From: Shewanella aestuarii
Lineage (GTDB): Bacteria > Pseudomonadota > Gammaproteobacteria > Enterobacterales > Shewanellaceae
Direction of reading: 5' to 3'
Length of the DNA stretch: 64,000 bases
Assembly (NCBI RefSeq): GCF_014647215.1
Contig: NZ_BMOT01000004.1
Location: 124,001 to 188,000 of the forward strand
How positions within the stretch are numbered: the first letter of the stretch is position 1; every line of letters starts with the position of its first letter. The position numbers and the translations under genes are program-made. The notes under the pieces are model-generated. The model ran no database searches. It was not told where the DNA came from and saw nothing but the letters and a program-made list of their open reading frames with translations. Of the stretch, positions 27,647-36,238 are shown one piece after another.

Positions 27647-27692
27647 TTGTGCGATGCACCGGATAAGTCTTGGGTCTGTTGACCTTTTAAGA

Positions 27693-28118
27693 TTATTTTT
27701 GAATAAGCAACAAGCGCTGGCAAAGTTTAACAAAATCAGATGAAGTAACCACGCCAAGTACCTTGTTATTATCATCCACCACAGGTAAGCAACCCAGCTT
27801 ATTATCAATAAAATACTGCACCACAACCGTAAGCGGCTCATCTAAGCCTAACTTTTGCGCCTGGGTTTCCATCACATCTGCGATAGGCGTGTAACGCTCT
27901 TTTCTATCTAATGCCCCTTGGCCATATTTATTCAGCATAGTTAACACACTGGCGATCATTTTTTTATGCGTCAATAAACCGATAAACTCTCCGGTCGTTT
28001 CAGAAATCACTGGCAAATGGCGTACATTACGACTTTGCATCAATTGATGGGCATCTTTCAAGCTGGCCTCATCACTTATACAAACAGGATTTGGGGTCAT
28101 GATATCGCACACTTTCAT
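27693..28118 (-). CDS. Two-CBS-domain protein
   Basis: This 141-aa cytoplasmic protein consists only of a CBS pair. It begins VCDIMTPNPVCISDEASLKDA and holds RNVRHLPVI, then a second repeat VMETQ... GCLPVVDDNNKVLGVVTSSDFV. Free-standing CBS pairs bind adenosyl ligands (AMP, ATP or SAM) and act as regulators. No partner gene is adjacent: the upstream gap holds only a decayed frame. The ligand is unknown. Confidence 0.88.
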   Translation of the reverse strand: MKVCDIMTPNPVCISDEASLKDAHQLMQSRNVRHLPVISETTGEFIGLLTHKKMIASVLTMLNKYGQGALDRKERYTPIADVMETQAQKLGLDEPLTVVVQYFIDNKLGCLPVVDDNNKVLGVVTSSDFVKLCQRLLLIQK

Positions 28119-28630
28119 GGTATTACTCCTTATACCTAACGATGATTAAAGGTTAGTCAAAATAGAAATGAATAGCGAGTAACAAGTGACTATAGTGATT
28201 AATGGATCTCACTTTTAAATAGCTTGCTTTTGACTAAAATTGCCACGTCAGCCACATTCTCTTCTCTGGTGTCGCTGAGGTAATACGCCAACATCAGAAA
28301 ATGTTCAGGCTCAACGTCATTGCTGGGTAGGGTTAAGAATCTTGCCTAAACTCCGCTTCAATATTGCAAAACAACCGAGCCAAGTTCAACGACCCACACG
28401 GCAAGGGTGAGATAGGCAACACAAAGCTAGGCCACCAATATAAACCAGCCTGTGTTAGGGCTGCTCAATGGACTCATTGAGCAGGAACCGTTTATACATC
28501 ACCAGTCACGAGAGTGTGGTTAAGCAGCTGATGCCAAAGTCCACCTAGGGTTGCTAAACAACCTCGACCATTGAGAATAAACGCAATGGAGAATAGCCCA
28601 GTTACCATCAACCTATGTGTTTAATTGACC
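28119..28630. other. Intergenic region with a decayed coding stretch
   Basis: This 512-bp stretch holds no intact gene. On the minus strand 28199-28345 reads as an open tail containing SNDVEPEHFLMLAYYLSDTR and ending KSEIH before TAA. It is cut off upstream by a TAG; coding-like sequence continues in another frame toward 28600. It looks like a dead gene whose family I do not recognise. Confidence 0.35.
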
Positions 28631-28990
28631 TCAGCTGAGTTCTAGTTGCGCTTTGCGGGAGCTAACAATATTAAGCAGTAATAAACTGAGTATCACGGCA
28701 GGAACAGCATGGGTTACCGCATCAAACACAAGATGAAAATAAATAGCACCAAGCATAATAGTAATTAACCCTGAACAAGCATAAAGACTTAATTTGCGCA
28801 TCCAAATACCTACCGCACCAGCAACCTCACAGGCCCCAATAAAATAACCAAACCAAACGGGTAATCCCATAACAGCAAACGACATATGCAGTTGCTCAAC
28901 ACCGGCTAACTTAGCCAAGCCCGCAGCTAAAAATGCCAAACTGGCCAACACTAAACTAAACCACATACCGATATTTCTTAGCTTACTCAT
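28631..28990 (-). CDS. DoxX family membrane protein
   Basis: This 119-aa protein with four hydrophobic segments fits DoxX: N-terminal LVLASLAFLAAGLAKLAG, then VWFGYFIGACEVAGAVGIW, a motif typical of the family. Members are small inner-membrane proteins linked to redox or quinone-related processes. It lies 146 bp from a divergent LysR-type regulator gene, the common layout in which the regulator controls its neighbour. The substrate is unknown. Confidence 0.85.
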   Translation of the reverse strand: MSKLRNIGMWFSLVLASLAFLAAGLAKLAGVEQLHMSFAVMGLPVWFGYFIGACEVAGAVGIWMRKLSLYACSGLITIMLGAIYFHLVFDAVTHAVPAVILSLLLLNIVSSRKAQLELS

Positions 28991-29136
28991 ATTTTATCTC
29001 CGCTTAATATTCACCAATTTAACGAGTGGCATGCCACTGTTCCACTAAGAGATAAATATTAACCACCCAACATGATAAAAAATATTGAATAGATGTTAAT
29101 ATCTTATAAATTTTTAATTTACATCAAAGGCATCAG

Positions 29137-30036
29137 ATGAAACTTGAACAACTGAGTATGTTTAAAGCCGTCGCGGAATTAGGCTCGTTGCGTCAAGCCA
29201 GTGAATTAATGCATAAAACTCAACCCGCCATCAGCCAAGGTATACGACAACTAGAATCGATATTAGCGGTGAATTTATTTAATCGCTCCGGTTATCGGCT
29301 AGCATTAACGACTGAAGGAAAGGTGCTGTACCAACATGCACTACGTGTTTTAGATGAAGCCAATGCATTACGAGAAATGGCGAGGCATATTCATTCAGGC
29401 AATGAAACCAGCGTCACTTTAGCCACAGAAGCCTCATTCGATTTAAAAAGTATTATTCCGTTACTGACTAAGGTACAAAATCAATTTCCTGATACAAAAA
29501 TCGTCCTAAAACAAGAACACCTAACAGGGGCTTTTGAGGCACTAATGCAACAAGAAGCTACTCTGTGTATTTCACCCATTAATGATGAGTTTTTTCAAGA
29601 TTCCAACGTCGAGTTGCACTTGTTAAATTCAGGTCGTTTAGTCACCGTCGCCTCGCCTGTAATGCTAGCACGGCATCCTAATTTGCAATTTAAGGCACAA
29701 CTGACCAACGAATATCAGATTGTGCTTCAAGACTCAGGTAAAGGCTCATCAAATAAAAGTTGGGGCATCCAACAAGGCCAACGCTGTTGGTATGTGAGTG
29801 ACTTTGCCACCAAAAAAATGTTAATAGAAAGTGGTATGGGATGGGGAAGTATGCCTTACCATCAAATACAAAAAAGCATAACCAACAATGAATTAGTTGT
29901 GCTTAATTTGGCCGACAGCGAAAGTGTGATGAATTTTAATTACTACATTATTAAAAATAAACAGCAACTGTTAGGACCCGTAGCCCAAAGCCTATGGCAA
30001 CACTTCAAAGCCTATACAGCTCACCCTTTAAGTTAA
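29137..30036 (+). CDS. LysR-type transcriptional regulator
   Basis: This 299-aa protein has the LysR N-terminal winged helix-turn-helix (MKLEQLSMFKAVAELGSLRQ, then RTQ-type KTQPAISQGIRQLE) and a periplasmic-binding-like effector domain over about 90-295. LTTRs usually autoregulate and activate a divergent gene, here the DoxX gene. The effector cannot be named. The AT-rich gap (28991-29136) should hold the operator. Confidence 0.9.
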   Translation: MKLEQLSMFKAVAELGSLRQASELMHKTQPAISQGIRQLESILAVNLFNRSGYRLALTTEGKVLYQHALRVLDEANALREMARHIHSGNETSVTLATEASFDLKSIIPLLTKVQNQFPDTKIVLKQEHLTGAFEALMQQEATLCISPINDEFFQDSNVELHLLNSGRLVTVASPVMLARHPNLQFKAQLTNEYQIVLQDSGKGSSNKSWGIQQGQRCWYVSDFATKKMLIESGMGWGSMPYHQIQKSITNNELVVLNLADSESVMNFNYYIIKNKQQLLGPVAQSLWQHFKAYTAHPLS

Positions 30037-30101
30037 ATTTGCTCTAACGGAGTAATTAATACGTATATTGTTCAGTTTTTTTGGTTGTATCAGAGGTACA
30101 T

Positions 30102-30998
30102 TTGGCTACACGGCATTCATTATTGCATCACCAACGTCATTTTGAACGTATCGGCCCTGATTACCGTCATGGTGAGTCGGTGAGCTTTTTAGATATTAAG
30201 CATACCTTTGGCTTACAGCATATTCGCGTCGGCAAATGGGTTAATCGCACCGAATCGGCCTTAGCCGCAAATTTGATATTTGATGCATTGGCAGACTTAG
30301 CCAATATTTTACGTGTGCCACCTGAATTAATTGGCCTTCGTGGTAGCTTACGTTTTGCGTTTGGTCATGGTGGGCAAAAAGGCGTACAGGCGCATTACTC
30401 ACCGGCCTACCGTGAATTAGCGTTAGCCAAAAACGCAGGAGCAGGCGCACTAGCCCATGAGTTTTGGCATGCGTTTGACCATTACATTGCCGATAAAATG
30501 TATCAAAACGACAGCCTACTAAATCCATATCATAATACTGACAAGGTGTTATTTAACCCGCAAATTACACAGCCTAGCGATGCATATCACCTTAACCCTT
30601 ATGCCTGCGCCAGTGACCATTGGTTAGCCGATAAACAGCTCATCAACCATCCACTTAATCAGCAATTGTCGAAGTTGTTTGAGGTAACTTTACTAAGCAA
30701 CAATAGCCAAAACCCCAGTGATTATGTGCGCCGCGCCATTGCACTTGATAAACAGCAACAAAGTTTATACTTTGCCAAACCCACTGAAATAATGGCGCGC
30801 GCCTTTGAATCCAGTATTGAAATGTACTCACAGACACATGCCGCTATAGCCAACCCATATCTGGTCAACAGCACCATTAATTCGCCCTTAGCAAAACTGG
30901 GCGCTTACCCTGACGCAAACCATTGCGCCGCCATTTACCAAGCCATCATGGCTTATTTTGAACCCTTAGGTAGAGCATTCGACAAACAAGGGCGATAA
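30102..30998 (+). CDS. CLCA_X family protein, putative zinc metalloprotein
   Basis: This protein of about 298 aa has a HExxH site in GALAHEFWHAFDHYI at about residues 122-136, preceded by LRGSLRFAFGHGGQKGVQAHY. This pattern matches the conserved CLCA_X family, named for likeness to the metalloprotease domain of CLCA proteins. No signal peptide is seen, so a cytoplasmic location is likely. I favour TTG 30102, with AGAGG 5 nt upstream, over TTG 30081. The presence of HEFWH suggests zinc binding; proteolysis has not been shown for the family as far as I know. It lies 65 bp after the LysR gene. Confidence 0.65.
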   Translation: MATRHSLLHHQRHFERIGPDYRHGESVSFLDIKHTFGLQHIRVGKWVNRTESALAANLIFDALADLANILRVPPELIGLRGSLRFAFGHGGQKGVQAHYSPAYRELALAKNAGAGALAHEFWHAFDHYIADKMYQNDSLLNPYHNTDKVLFNPQITQPSDAYHLNPYACASDHWLADKQLINHPLNQQLSKLFEVTLLSNNSQNPSDYVRRAIALDKQQQSLYFAKPTEIMARAFESSIEMYSQTHAAIANPYLVNSTINSPLAKLGAYPDANHCAAIYQAIMAYFEPLGRAFDKQGR

Positions 30999-31390
30999 TC
31001 CCCCATCACAATAATGTTAAGCGCATTTAACTGGCTAAAATAAGCAGTTCAACTGGATACACACTGATACAAGTCATTATTATGCAATGATATTTTTAGT
31101 CTAACTGTCACAAAAAACACAAATAGAGATTGAATAAAAGCGTTAAAATCGGTTATTGTCAGAGCACACAAGGAATGCAGGCTCAAATGCAGTCAAAGCG
31201 GTAAGTGATCAAATCAAAATCAGGGATGAAACCATAGCTACCACGCTATCGTTTACAAAAAGCCACAGCACAACGCTTAACGCCCTTCCCCCTTTGATTT
31301 TTTTGATGCATTTCCATTAAGCGTTTGGGAAATTGAGTCCGTTTTGAAAGTGACTACTCTCCCACTTATTTAGTCCGCTCAAGGAAGATA
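30999..31390. other. Structured intergenic region upstream of the NERD gene
   Basis: 392 bp without an ORF. It holds a perfect 9-bp inverted repeat AACGCTTAA (31272-31280) / TTAAGCGTT (31317-31325) and an 8-bp pair AAATCAAA (31211-31218) / TTTGATTT (31293-31300). The density of complementary segments suggests a folded transcript or a former mobile-element end; neither is proven. Confidence 0.35.
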
Positions 31391-32293
31391 ATGACAGAGC
31401 TATCAACCAGCATAATCGCAACGGCCATTTTAGTTTCAGGCATATTTCTGATCGCACTGATAATGCACTTACTGCTTAAATATCGTGACCACACGGTAAA
31501 GCTGCCAGTTGATCGTGAACAGCTATTACGCATCCCTGCATTTGGCTTACAGAATCAAATACAAGACTTGCAGATAGATTTAATCACGTGCATGACCATG
31601 GCAGTGATAGTAATCAGTTTTCCATTAGCGTATGAAAGTATTCAATCGCATATTTCAAACAGCACATTTCCATACGTATTCGCCACAGTATCTGTGCTTG
31701 GCTTAGTTTATTGCGGCTACAAAACATGGAAAACCTTTTCAAAGCTCACCAAATTACGTTTAGGTCATACCGCAGAAATCGCCACAGCAAATGAGTTAAT
31801 CGGCTTACAAGCTTTGGGTTATCAAGTGTTTCACGACATTCAAGCCGACGGCTTTAACATCGACCATTTAGCCATAGGCAAAAATGGTGTATTCGCCATC
31901 GAAACAAAAGGCCGTCATAAACGACATAAAGACCATACTCAAAACAATCAAAATGGTGGCAAAGGTTACGAGCTTTTCTATAAAGACGGACGCTTATGCT
32001 TTCCATCGTGGACTGAAACCAAACCAATCGAACAAGCTACACGCCAAGCTAAATGGGTCAGCCAATGGCTCACTAAAGCCACAGGTGAGCCAGTATTTTC
32101 CAGTCCAGTATTAGTCTTCCCCGGCTGGTACGTTACCAGCCAAACAAAACCCCCGTTTCCGATCATAAACCATAAACAGCTGGTTAAAACCTTGCCCTCT
32201 GTTAGGACACAATTACTCAGTCAACAGCAGGTTGATGCGATCGTGTATCAAGTTGCGCAGCGGTGTTTGGGTAAGAGCGAGGTTGGGAAATGA
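31391..32293 (+). CDS. Membrane-anchored NERD (nuclease-related) domain protein
   Basis: This 300-aa protein has hydrophobic segments at about 6-29, 63-82 and 92-112. A NERD domain follows: GHTAEIATANELIGLQALGY, then the restriction-endonuclease-like core with Asp158 (FNIDHLAIG), Glu171 and Lys173 (AIETKGRHK), the D...ExK pattern. NERD proteins are predicted nucleases and recur in plasmid and phage-defence settings; the domain should face the cytoplasm. AAGGA precedes the start. It ends 61 bp before the 5' end of the deaminase reading frame on the same strand, so they may be co-transcribed. Nuclease activity is inferred. Confidence 0.82.
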   Translation: MTELSTSIIATAILVSGIFLIALIMHLLLKYRDHTVKLPVDREQLLRIPAFGLQNQIQDLQIDLITCMTMAVIVISFPLAYESIQSHISNSTFPYVFATVSVLGLVYCGYKTWKTFSKLTKLRLGHTAEIATANELIGLQALGYQVFHDIQADGFNIDHLAIGKNGVFAIETKGRHKRHKDHTQNNQNGGKGYELFYKDGRLCFPSWTETKPIEQATRQAKWVSQWLTKATGEPVFSSPVLVFPGWYVTSQTKPPFPIINHKQLVKTLPSVRTQLLSQQQVDAIVYQVAQRCLGKSEVGK

Positions 32294-32354
32294 TGGTTAT
32301 TGAACAGTTTTAATCACAAAAAAATTATTATTGTAACTTATAAGGATATATATT

Positions 32355-32480
32355 TTGAACAAAAAATAGACTAATTATCAGGAAGTTATTATTGGATTAG
32401 TTGCACCTATTGGTGTTGATTTAGATAAAGTTATAGAAAAATTAACAGAATCAATTAATAGATTCAATTTTATATCAGAA
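32355..32480 (+). other. 5' coding stretch of the deaminase gene, interrupted by in-frame TAG
   Basis: In frame with the deaminase gene, TTG 32355 has AAGGA 8 nt upstream and reads LNKK, then TAG (32367-32369). It then reads TNYQEVIIGLVAPIGVDLDK and on without a stop into the deaminase frame. The segment IIGLVAPIGVDL is the P-loop-like N-terminus expected for AvcD-type proteins, so this is genuine coding sequence. No ATG, GTG or TTG occurs between the TAG and GTG 32481. Confidence 0.65.
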
Positions 32481-34082
32481 GTGGTACAAGTAAGTAATTT
32501 ACCGAATTTATTAAATGGAAATACTGAAACCCTAACACGGAATGAGTTAGATAGCACAAGCATTTCAATGGGGAGCATTCGAGAACAGAATGCTAATAAT
32601 ATTTATTACCTAGAGATATTCTCATCCCTAGTAATTAAACATTTAAAAAACAATAGAGAAAAAAATAACAATTGCAAAGTTTATATACTTGACAGTCTAA
32701 AAAGACCTGAAGAGATTGAAAGATTAAAACAGATCTATGGTAAATGTTTTTATACCATAGGAGTAACCTCACCATATGAAGATCGATTAAAACAGAAAAC
32801 AATTGAAACGGCTGACTCCGAACTAGCAAGAAAAATGGTCGATGAAGATTATGATAAACAAGCCAAAAAAAATAATAAATACGGAAATCAAACAAACAAA
32901 GCATTTCAGCTTTCTGATTTATTTTTAAACCTTAGTGAAGATAATAGTAAAATTGTATTTTCGTATTTAGAAAGATTTGTTGATTTGATTTTTGGCGCAC
33001 CTATTGTTACACCAACACCCGATGAACATAGTATGTTTCTTGCCTATATGTCTTCACTTCGATCTGCTGACTTATCAAGACAAGTTGGTTCAGCAATAGC
33101 TAATGAACATAATGACATTATTGCAATGGGCTCGAATGATGTACCTAGATTTGGCGGTGGGCACTATTGGCCTGATATACCATATATAGCTTATGATCAA
33201 AACGGATCAGAAAAACCTGAACAGTTTAAAGATAAACGCGACTATACACTTGGTGGTGATAAAAATGCTGAGGAAAAAGATAAGATTATCAATGAAATTA
33301 TTCAAAGCTTACAAGATAAAGTGCCAAATCTCGAAAGTGAGGAGTTATTTAAATTAATTGACTCAACAAGACTAGGCGATATTACTGAATTTGGTAGAGC
33401 GGTACATGCTGAAATGTCAGCACTAATGTCAGCAGCGAGAAATGGAATACCAGTAAATAAGGCAACAATGTATTGCACTACCTATCCTTGTCACAATTGT
33501 GCAAAACATATCGTTGCCTCGGGTATAGATAAAGTTTTTTATATTGAGCCATACCCTAAAAGCAAAGCGATTGAGCTACACAATGATAGTATTACAGATA
33601 CTGAGACAACAAGTGACAATAAAGTTAAGTTCGTAGCATTCACTGGTATCGGGCCTAAAAGATATCAAGATTTATTTTCAATGAAACTAGGCGATGGTAC
33701 ACCGATAACACGTAAAAAAGACTCACAATCAATAATATTTAATAGACACAAAGACACACAATTAAGGGTTAAAGTAAATATATTAATCACTGAACTCAAT
33801 GAAAATGAATACATAAACACTTTGGCTGATTTAATTATACCAGAAGTCTCAATCCCTGATGATAAAACTATTAAATCGACAATAAAGTTTTTCAATAAGA
33901 AAGATGAATACGGCTGTATAAATGCATTAACAGAACATGAGAATGATTATTTCTTTCGAGTTAAAAACTTACAGAATCAAAATGATGAGATATTAATATC
34001 AAATGATACTAAAGTTAGTTTTAAAGTTGTTAAAGGTAAAAAAGAAGGTGTTTTGTTCGCCGATGAAATAACATTCATTTAA
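32481..34082 (+). CDS. Anti-phage dCTP/dCMP deaminase (AvcD-like), N-terminus interrupted
   Basis: The reading frame gives 533 aa from GTG 32481. The C-terminal half is a zinc cytidine/deoxycytidylate deaminase domain with HAE at 309-311 and PCHNC at 336-340 (TYPCHNCAKHIVASGI). The N-terminal half is a P-loop kinase-like domain whose first strand lies upstream of 32481, behind an in-frame TAG. This two-domain layout is that of the AvcD/dCTP-deaminase defence proteins, which deplete dCTP during phage infection. GTG 32481 has no spaced ribosome-binding site and would delete the P-loop, so the gene may be inactive, read through, or started at a rare codon. The gene is markedly AT-richer than its neighbours, suggesting transfer. 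Confidence 0.8.
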   Translation: MVQVSNLPNLLNGNTETLTRNELDSTSISMGSIREQNANNIYYLEIFSSLVIKHLKNNREKNNNCKVYILDSLKRPEEIERLKQIYGKCFYTIGVTSPYEDRLKQKTIETADSELARKMVDEDYDKQAKKNNKYGNQTNKAFQLSDLFLNLSEDNSKIVFSYLERFVDLIFGAPIVTPTPDEHSMFLAYMSSLRSADLSRQVGSAIANEHNDIIAMGSNDVPRFGGGHYWPDIPYIAYDQNGSEKPEQFKDKRDYTLGGDKNAEEKDKIINEIIQSLQDKVPNLESEELFKLIDSTRLGDITEFGRAVHAEMSALMSAARNGIPVNKATMYCTTYPCHNCAKHIVASGIDKVFYIEPYPKSKAIELHNDSITDTETTSDNKVKFVAFTGIGPKRYQDLFSMKLGDGTPITRKKDSQSIIFNRHKDTQLRVKVNILITELNENEYINTLADLIIPEVSIPDDKTIKSTIKFFNKKDEYGCINALTEHENDYFFRVKNLQNQNDEILISNDTKVSFKVVKGKKEGVLFADEITFI

Positions 34083-34324
34083 TAGGTTATTAGTACACTG
34101 ATAAAAAAGCGACAAATGGTCGCTACACTTCAATGAAACCCACCACCATCATTGCGTCGCTGGTGAAGCGACTCTTTACATAAATAGCTCGGCGGCAGAT
34201 GAACTGAAATAGCGTAACTGCCGAAAGTAAGACAAAAAAGCCGCTGCTTTTTGCCACGGAGTTGACTGTTGTCAATGAGTAGCAAAAAGTAGCGGCTGAT
34301 GCCGTATTACTGAGGTTAAGCAAT
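34083..34324. repeat. Structured repeat module, copy A (beside the RAYT element)
   Basis: This non-coding stretch matches the repeat array at 41.7-42.4 kb. It contains a small hairpin (GCGAC / GTCGC, about 34108-34122), a block with CATTGCGTCGCTGG, then a long stem-loop. The left arm is 34239-34254, the right arm 34282-34297: 16 bp with one G-T wobble and a 27-nt loop. The loop carries GGAG (34258-34261) and a mini-hairpin TTGAC/GTCAA. The right arm also contains GTAG followed by CGGC-TGAT-GCCG (34289-34304), a REP-like tetranucleotide-plus-palindrome. The 3' flank is GCCGTATTACTGAGGTTAAG. Confidence 0.7.
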
Positions 34325-35112
34325 AAGTGGGGTCAGAGTAAACTTAAATTTCTTAGCTATACTCTCTAGTTCAAGTCACTTTGAACAAGGAAGTTGCTCA
34401 TGCCAAGGTCCCCAAGAATTTGCCCCATCGGTATTCCTCAACACGTTATTCAACGAGGTAATAATCGCCACGTTTGCTTCACGTCTGAGCAAGACTTTAA
34501 AGCCTATGCTGGATGGCTAAAAGATTATTCACGTAAATTTCATGTTGAAATTCACGCGTGGGTATTTATGACAAATCATGTTCATTTGCTTTGTACTCCT
34601 CAAAAAGCCAATGCTGTTAGCCTTATGATGCAATCACTTGGTAGGCAATATGTCAGATATTTTAATTACACATACAAACGTACCGGAACACTTTGGGAAG
34701 GTCGTTTCAAATCTTGTTTAGTGCAAACCGAAGAATATTTAATCCAACTATATCGTTATATTGAACTCAACCCAGTAAGAGCGAATATGGTTAATGACCC
34801 TGCCGAATATGTCTGGTCGAGCTATCAAATCAACGCCCTAGGTAAAGCCTCTCAGCTTTGTACTCCACATCAAGTTTACCTTTCAATAAGCAACGACCCT
34901 CAAGCAAGGCAATCATCTTATCGTGCCCTATTTCAATATCAATTAGATTCAAAAATGATTAACGATATTCGTCAAGCAACCAATAAAGGCATGGTAATCG
35001 GCAGCGACACATTTAAAGACCAAATAGAAAAACTAACGGGGAAAACTATGCATCCAAAGAAAATGGGACGCCCTTTTAAGCTAATAGAATAAAGTTTACT
35101 CTGACCCCACTT
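34325..35112 (+). mobile_element. RAYT element bounded by perfect 21-bp inverted repeats
   Basis: Perfect 21-bp inverted repeats at 34325-34345 and 35092-35112, with core GGGGTCAGAGTAAA, enclose one transposase gene. A partial extra copy of the right end (TCTGACCCCACTTATC) follows at about 35114-35129. The element is 788 bp and complete. Such ends are usual for this branch of IS200/REP-associated transposase genes. Confidence 0.8.
34400..35092 (+). CDS. REP-associated tyrosine transposase (IS200-like Y1 family)
   Basis: This protein of about 230 aa has the HUH motif in TNHVHLLC (His60 and His62), the N-terminal IPQHVIQRGNNR typical of RAYTs, and the helix IQLYRYIELNPVRANMV bearing the candidate catalytic Tyr. 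These enzymes cut single-stranded DNA at REP hairpins and are usually single-copy chromosomal genes. I use ATG 34400 with AAGGAAG upstream, instead of TTG 34394. A second, broken copy lies 1.2 kb downstream. The structured repeat module ends directly at the left inverted repeat. Confidence 0.9.
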   Translation: MPRSPRICPIGIPQHVIQRGNNRHVCFTSEQDFKAYAGWLKDYSRKFHVEIHAWVFMTNHVHLLCTPQKANAVSLMMQSLGRQYVRYFNYTYKRTGTLWEGRFKSCLVQTEEYLIQLYRYIELNPVRANMVNDPAEYVWSSYQINALGKASQLCTPHQVYLSISNDPQARQSSYRALFQYQLDSKMINDIRQATNKGMVIGSDTFKDQIEKLTGKTMHPKKMGRPFKLIE

Positions 35113-35357
35113 ATCTGACCCCACTTATCTTCTCATCGGGAAAATGAAGCAACCCATCATTCATATCGATTAGTCAGATGGTAATAGTCACTTACTACCA
35201 CTTCTACTAAAAATTGGTCAATTCTACTCATACCTCTTGAACTATAAACTAGAAACTTGCATCCTCACCACATAATCTCATACAAAACAGAAGCTTAATA
35301 TTTGGCATGGTTTTCGCTTATTGATGTTTAACTTCTAAAACTCATAAGGTTATTACA

Positions 35358-36161
35358 ATGAAAAAAATATCCGCTTTAATCTTTCTAGCAACCACACTGT
35401 TAATAGGGGCTCAAACTGTTCATGCTGAAGAGCCGGCACAAATTATGTTGTTAGGTACTTTTCACTTTACTAACCCAGGTTTGGACACGGTAAAAACGTC
35501 AGTGCTGGATGTTACCTCTGCTGACAGTCAGCAGTATTTACAGACCTTCAGCCAAAAACTGGCGAAGGAATTTGCCCCGACAGATGTTTTGTTGGAGTGT
35601 CCTGTAAGCTTTCAGGGCAAGCTAAATGAGCAGTATCAGCAGTATTTAAAAGGCGAGTTTACACTGCCAGTGAATGAGAGTTATCAACTCGGATTCAGGG
35701 TTGCTAAAGCCGCAGGCGGTAGCGCCGTGCGCTGCTTCGACGAGCAGGAAATACATTGGAATGCCGAGCTGCTGTTTGAACAAATGCCAACAAAGGCACC
35801 AGCCATTCAAGCGGCTTTTGATACCTTGATTGCAGAGGTTACTGCCCAAAGTAACGAAATGCATCAGACATTGAGCCTGGCTGGCGTGTTGCGTGCGATG
35901 AATTCAGAACAACAATATCGGCTGAATCAATCCATTTACTTACTCAGCAATGAAGTGGGTGCTGGGGATAACTTTGCCGGCGCAGATGCTGCGGCAAGTT
36001 GGTGGCACAGAAACTTTCGCATGTATGCCAATATTCAACTAGCGGCCAGCCCAGGGAAACGAGTTTTGGTGATTGCTGGGCAAGGCCATATTGCTGTTAT
36101 CAAAGATTTTCTGGCCAGTGACACTCAGCGCAAAGCAGTGTTTGTTGACAGCTTTTTCTAA
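35358..36161 (+). CDS. Exported DUF5694 family protein
   Basis: This 267-aa protein has a signal peptide (ending TVHA) and the DUF5694 opening IMLLGTFHFTNPGLDTVK, then LLECPV and near the end VLVIAGQGHIAVIKDFL. The family has a TraB/PrgY-like arrangement (GTFH near the N-terminus, GxGH near the C-terminus), which might bind metal; no activity is established. It sits alone between an intact and a broken RAYT copy and may have been carried with the surrounding accessory DNA. It is likely periplasmic. Confidence 0.7.
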   Translation: MKKISALIFLATTLLIGAQTVHAEEPAQIMLLGTFHFTNPGLDTVKTSVLDVTSADSQQYLQTFSQKLAKEFAPTDVLLECPVSFQGKLNEQYQQYLKGEFTLPVNESYQLGFRVAKAAGGSAVRCFDEQEIHWNAELLFEQMPTKAPAIQAAFDTLIAEVTAQSNEMHQTLSLAGVLRAMNSEQQYRLNQSIYLLSNEVGAGDNFAGADAAASWWHRNFRMYANIQLAASPGKRVLVIAGQGHIAVIKDFLASDTQRKAVFVDSFF

Positions 36162-36238
36162 TATTCACGTGTTTTGCTCAACCAAGTTGCTATGTTTTGA
36201 CCTGGTTGGGCAATGCTGCGGTTCTTTAGTTTGAATAA

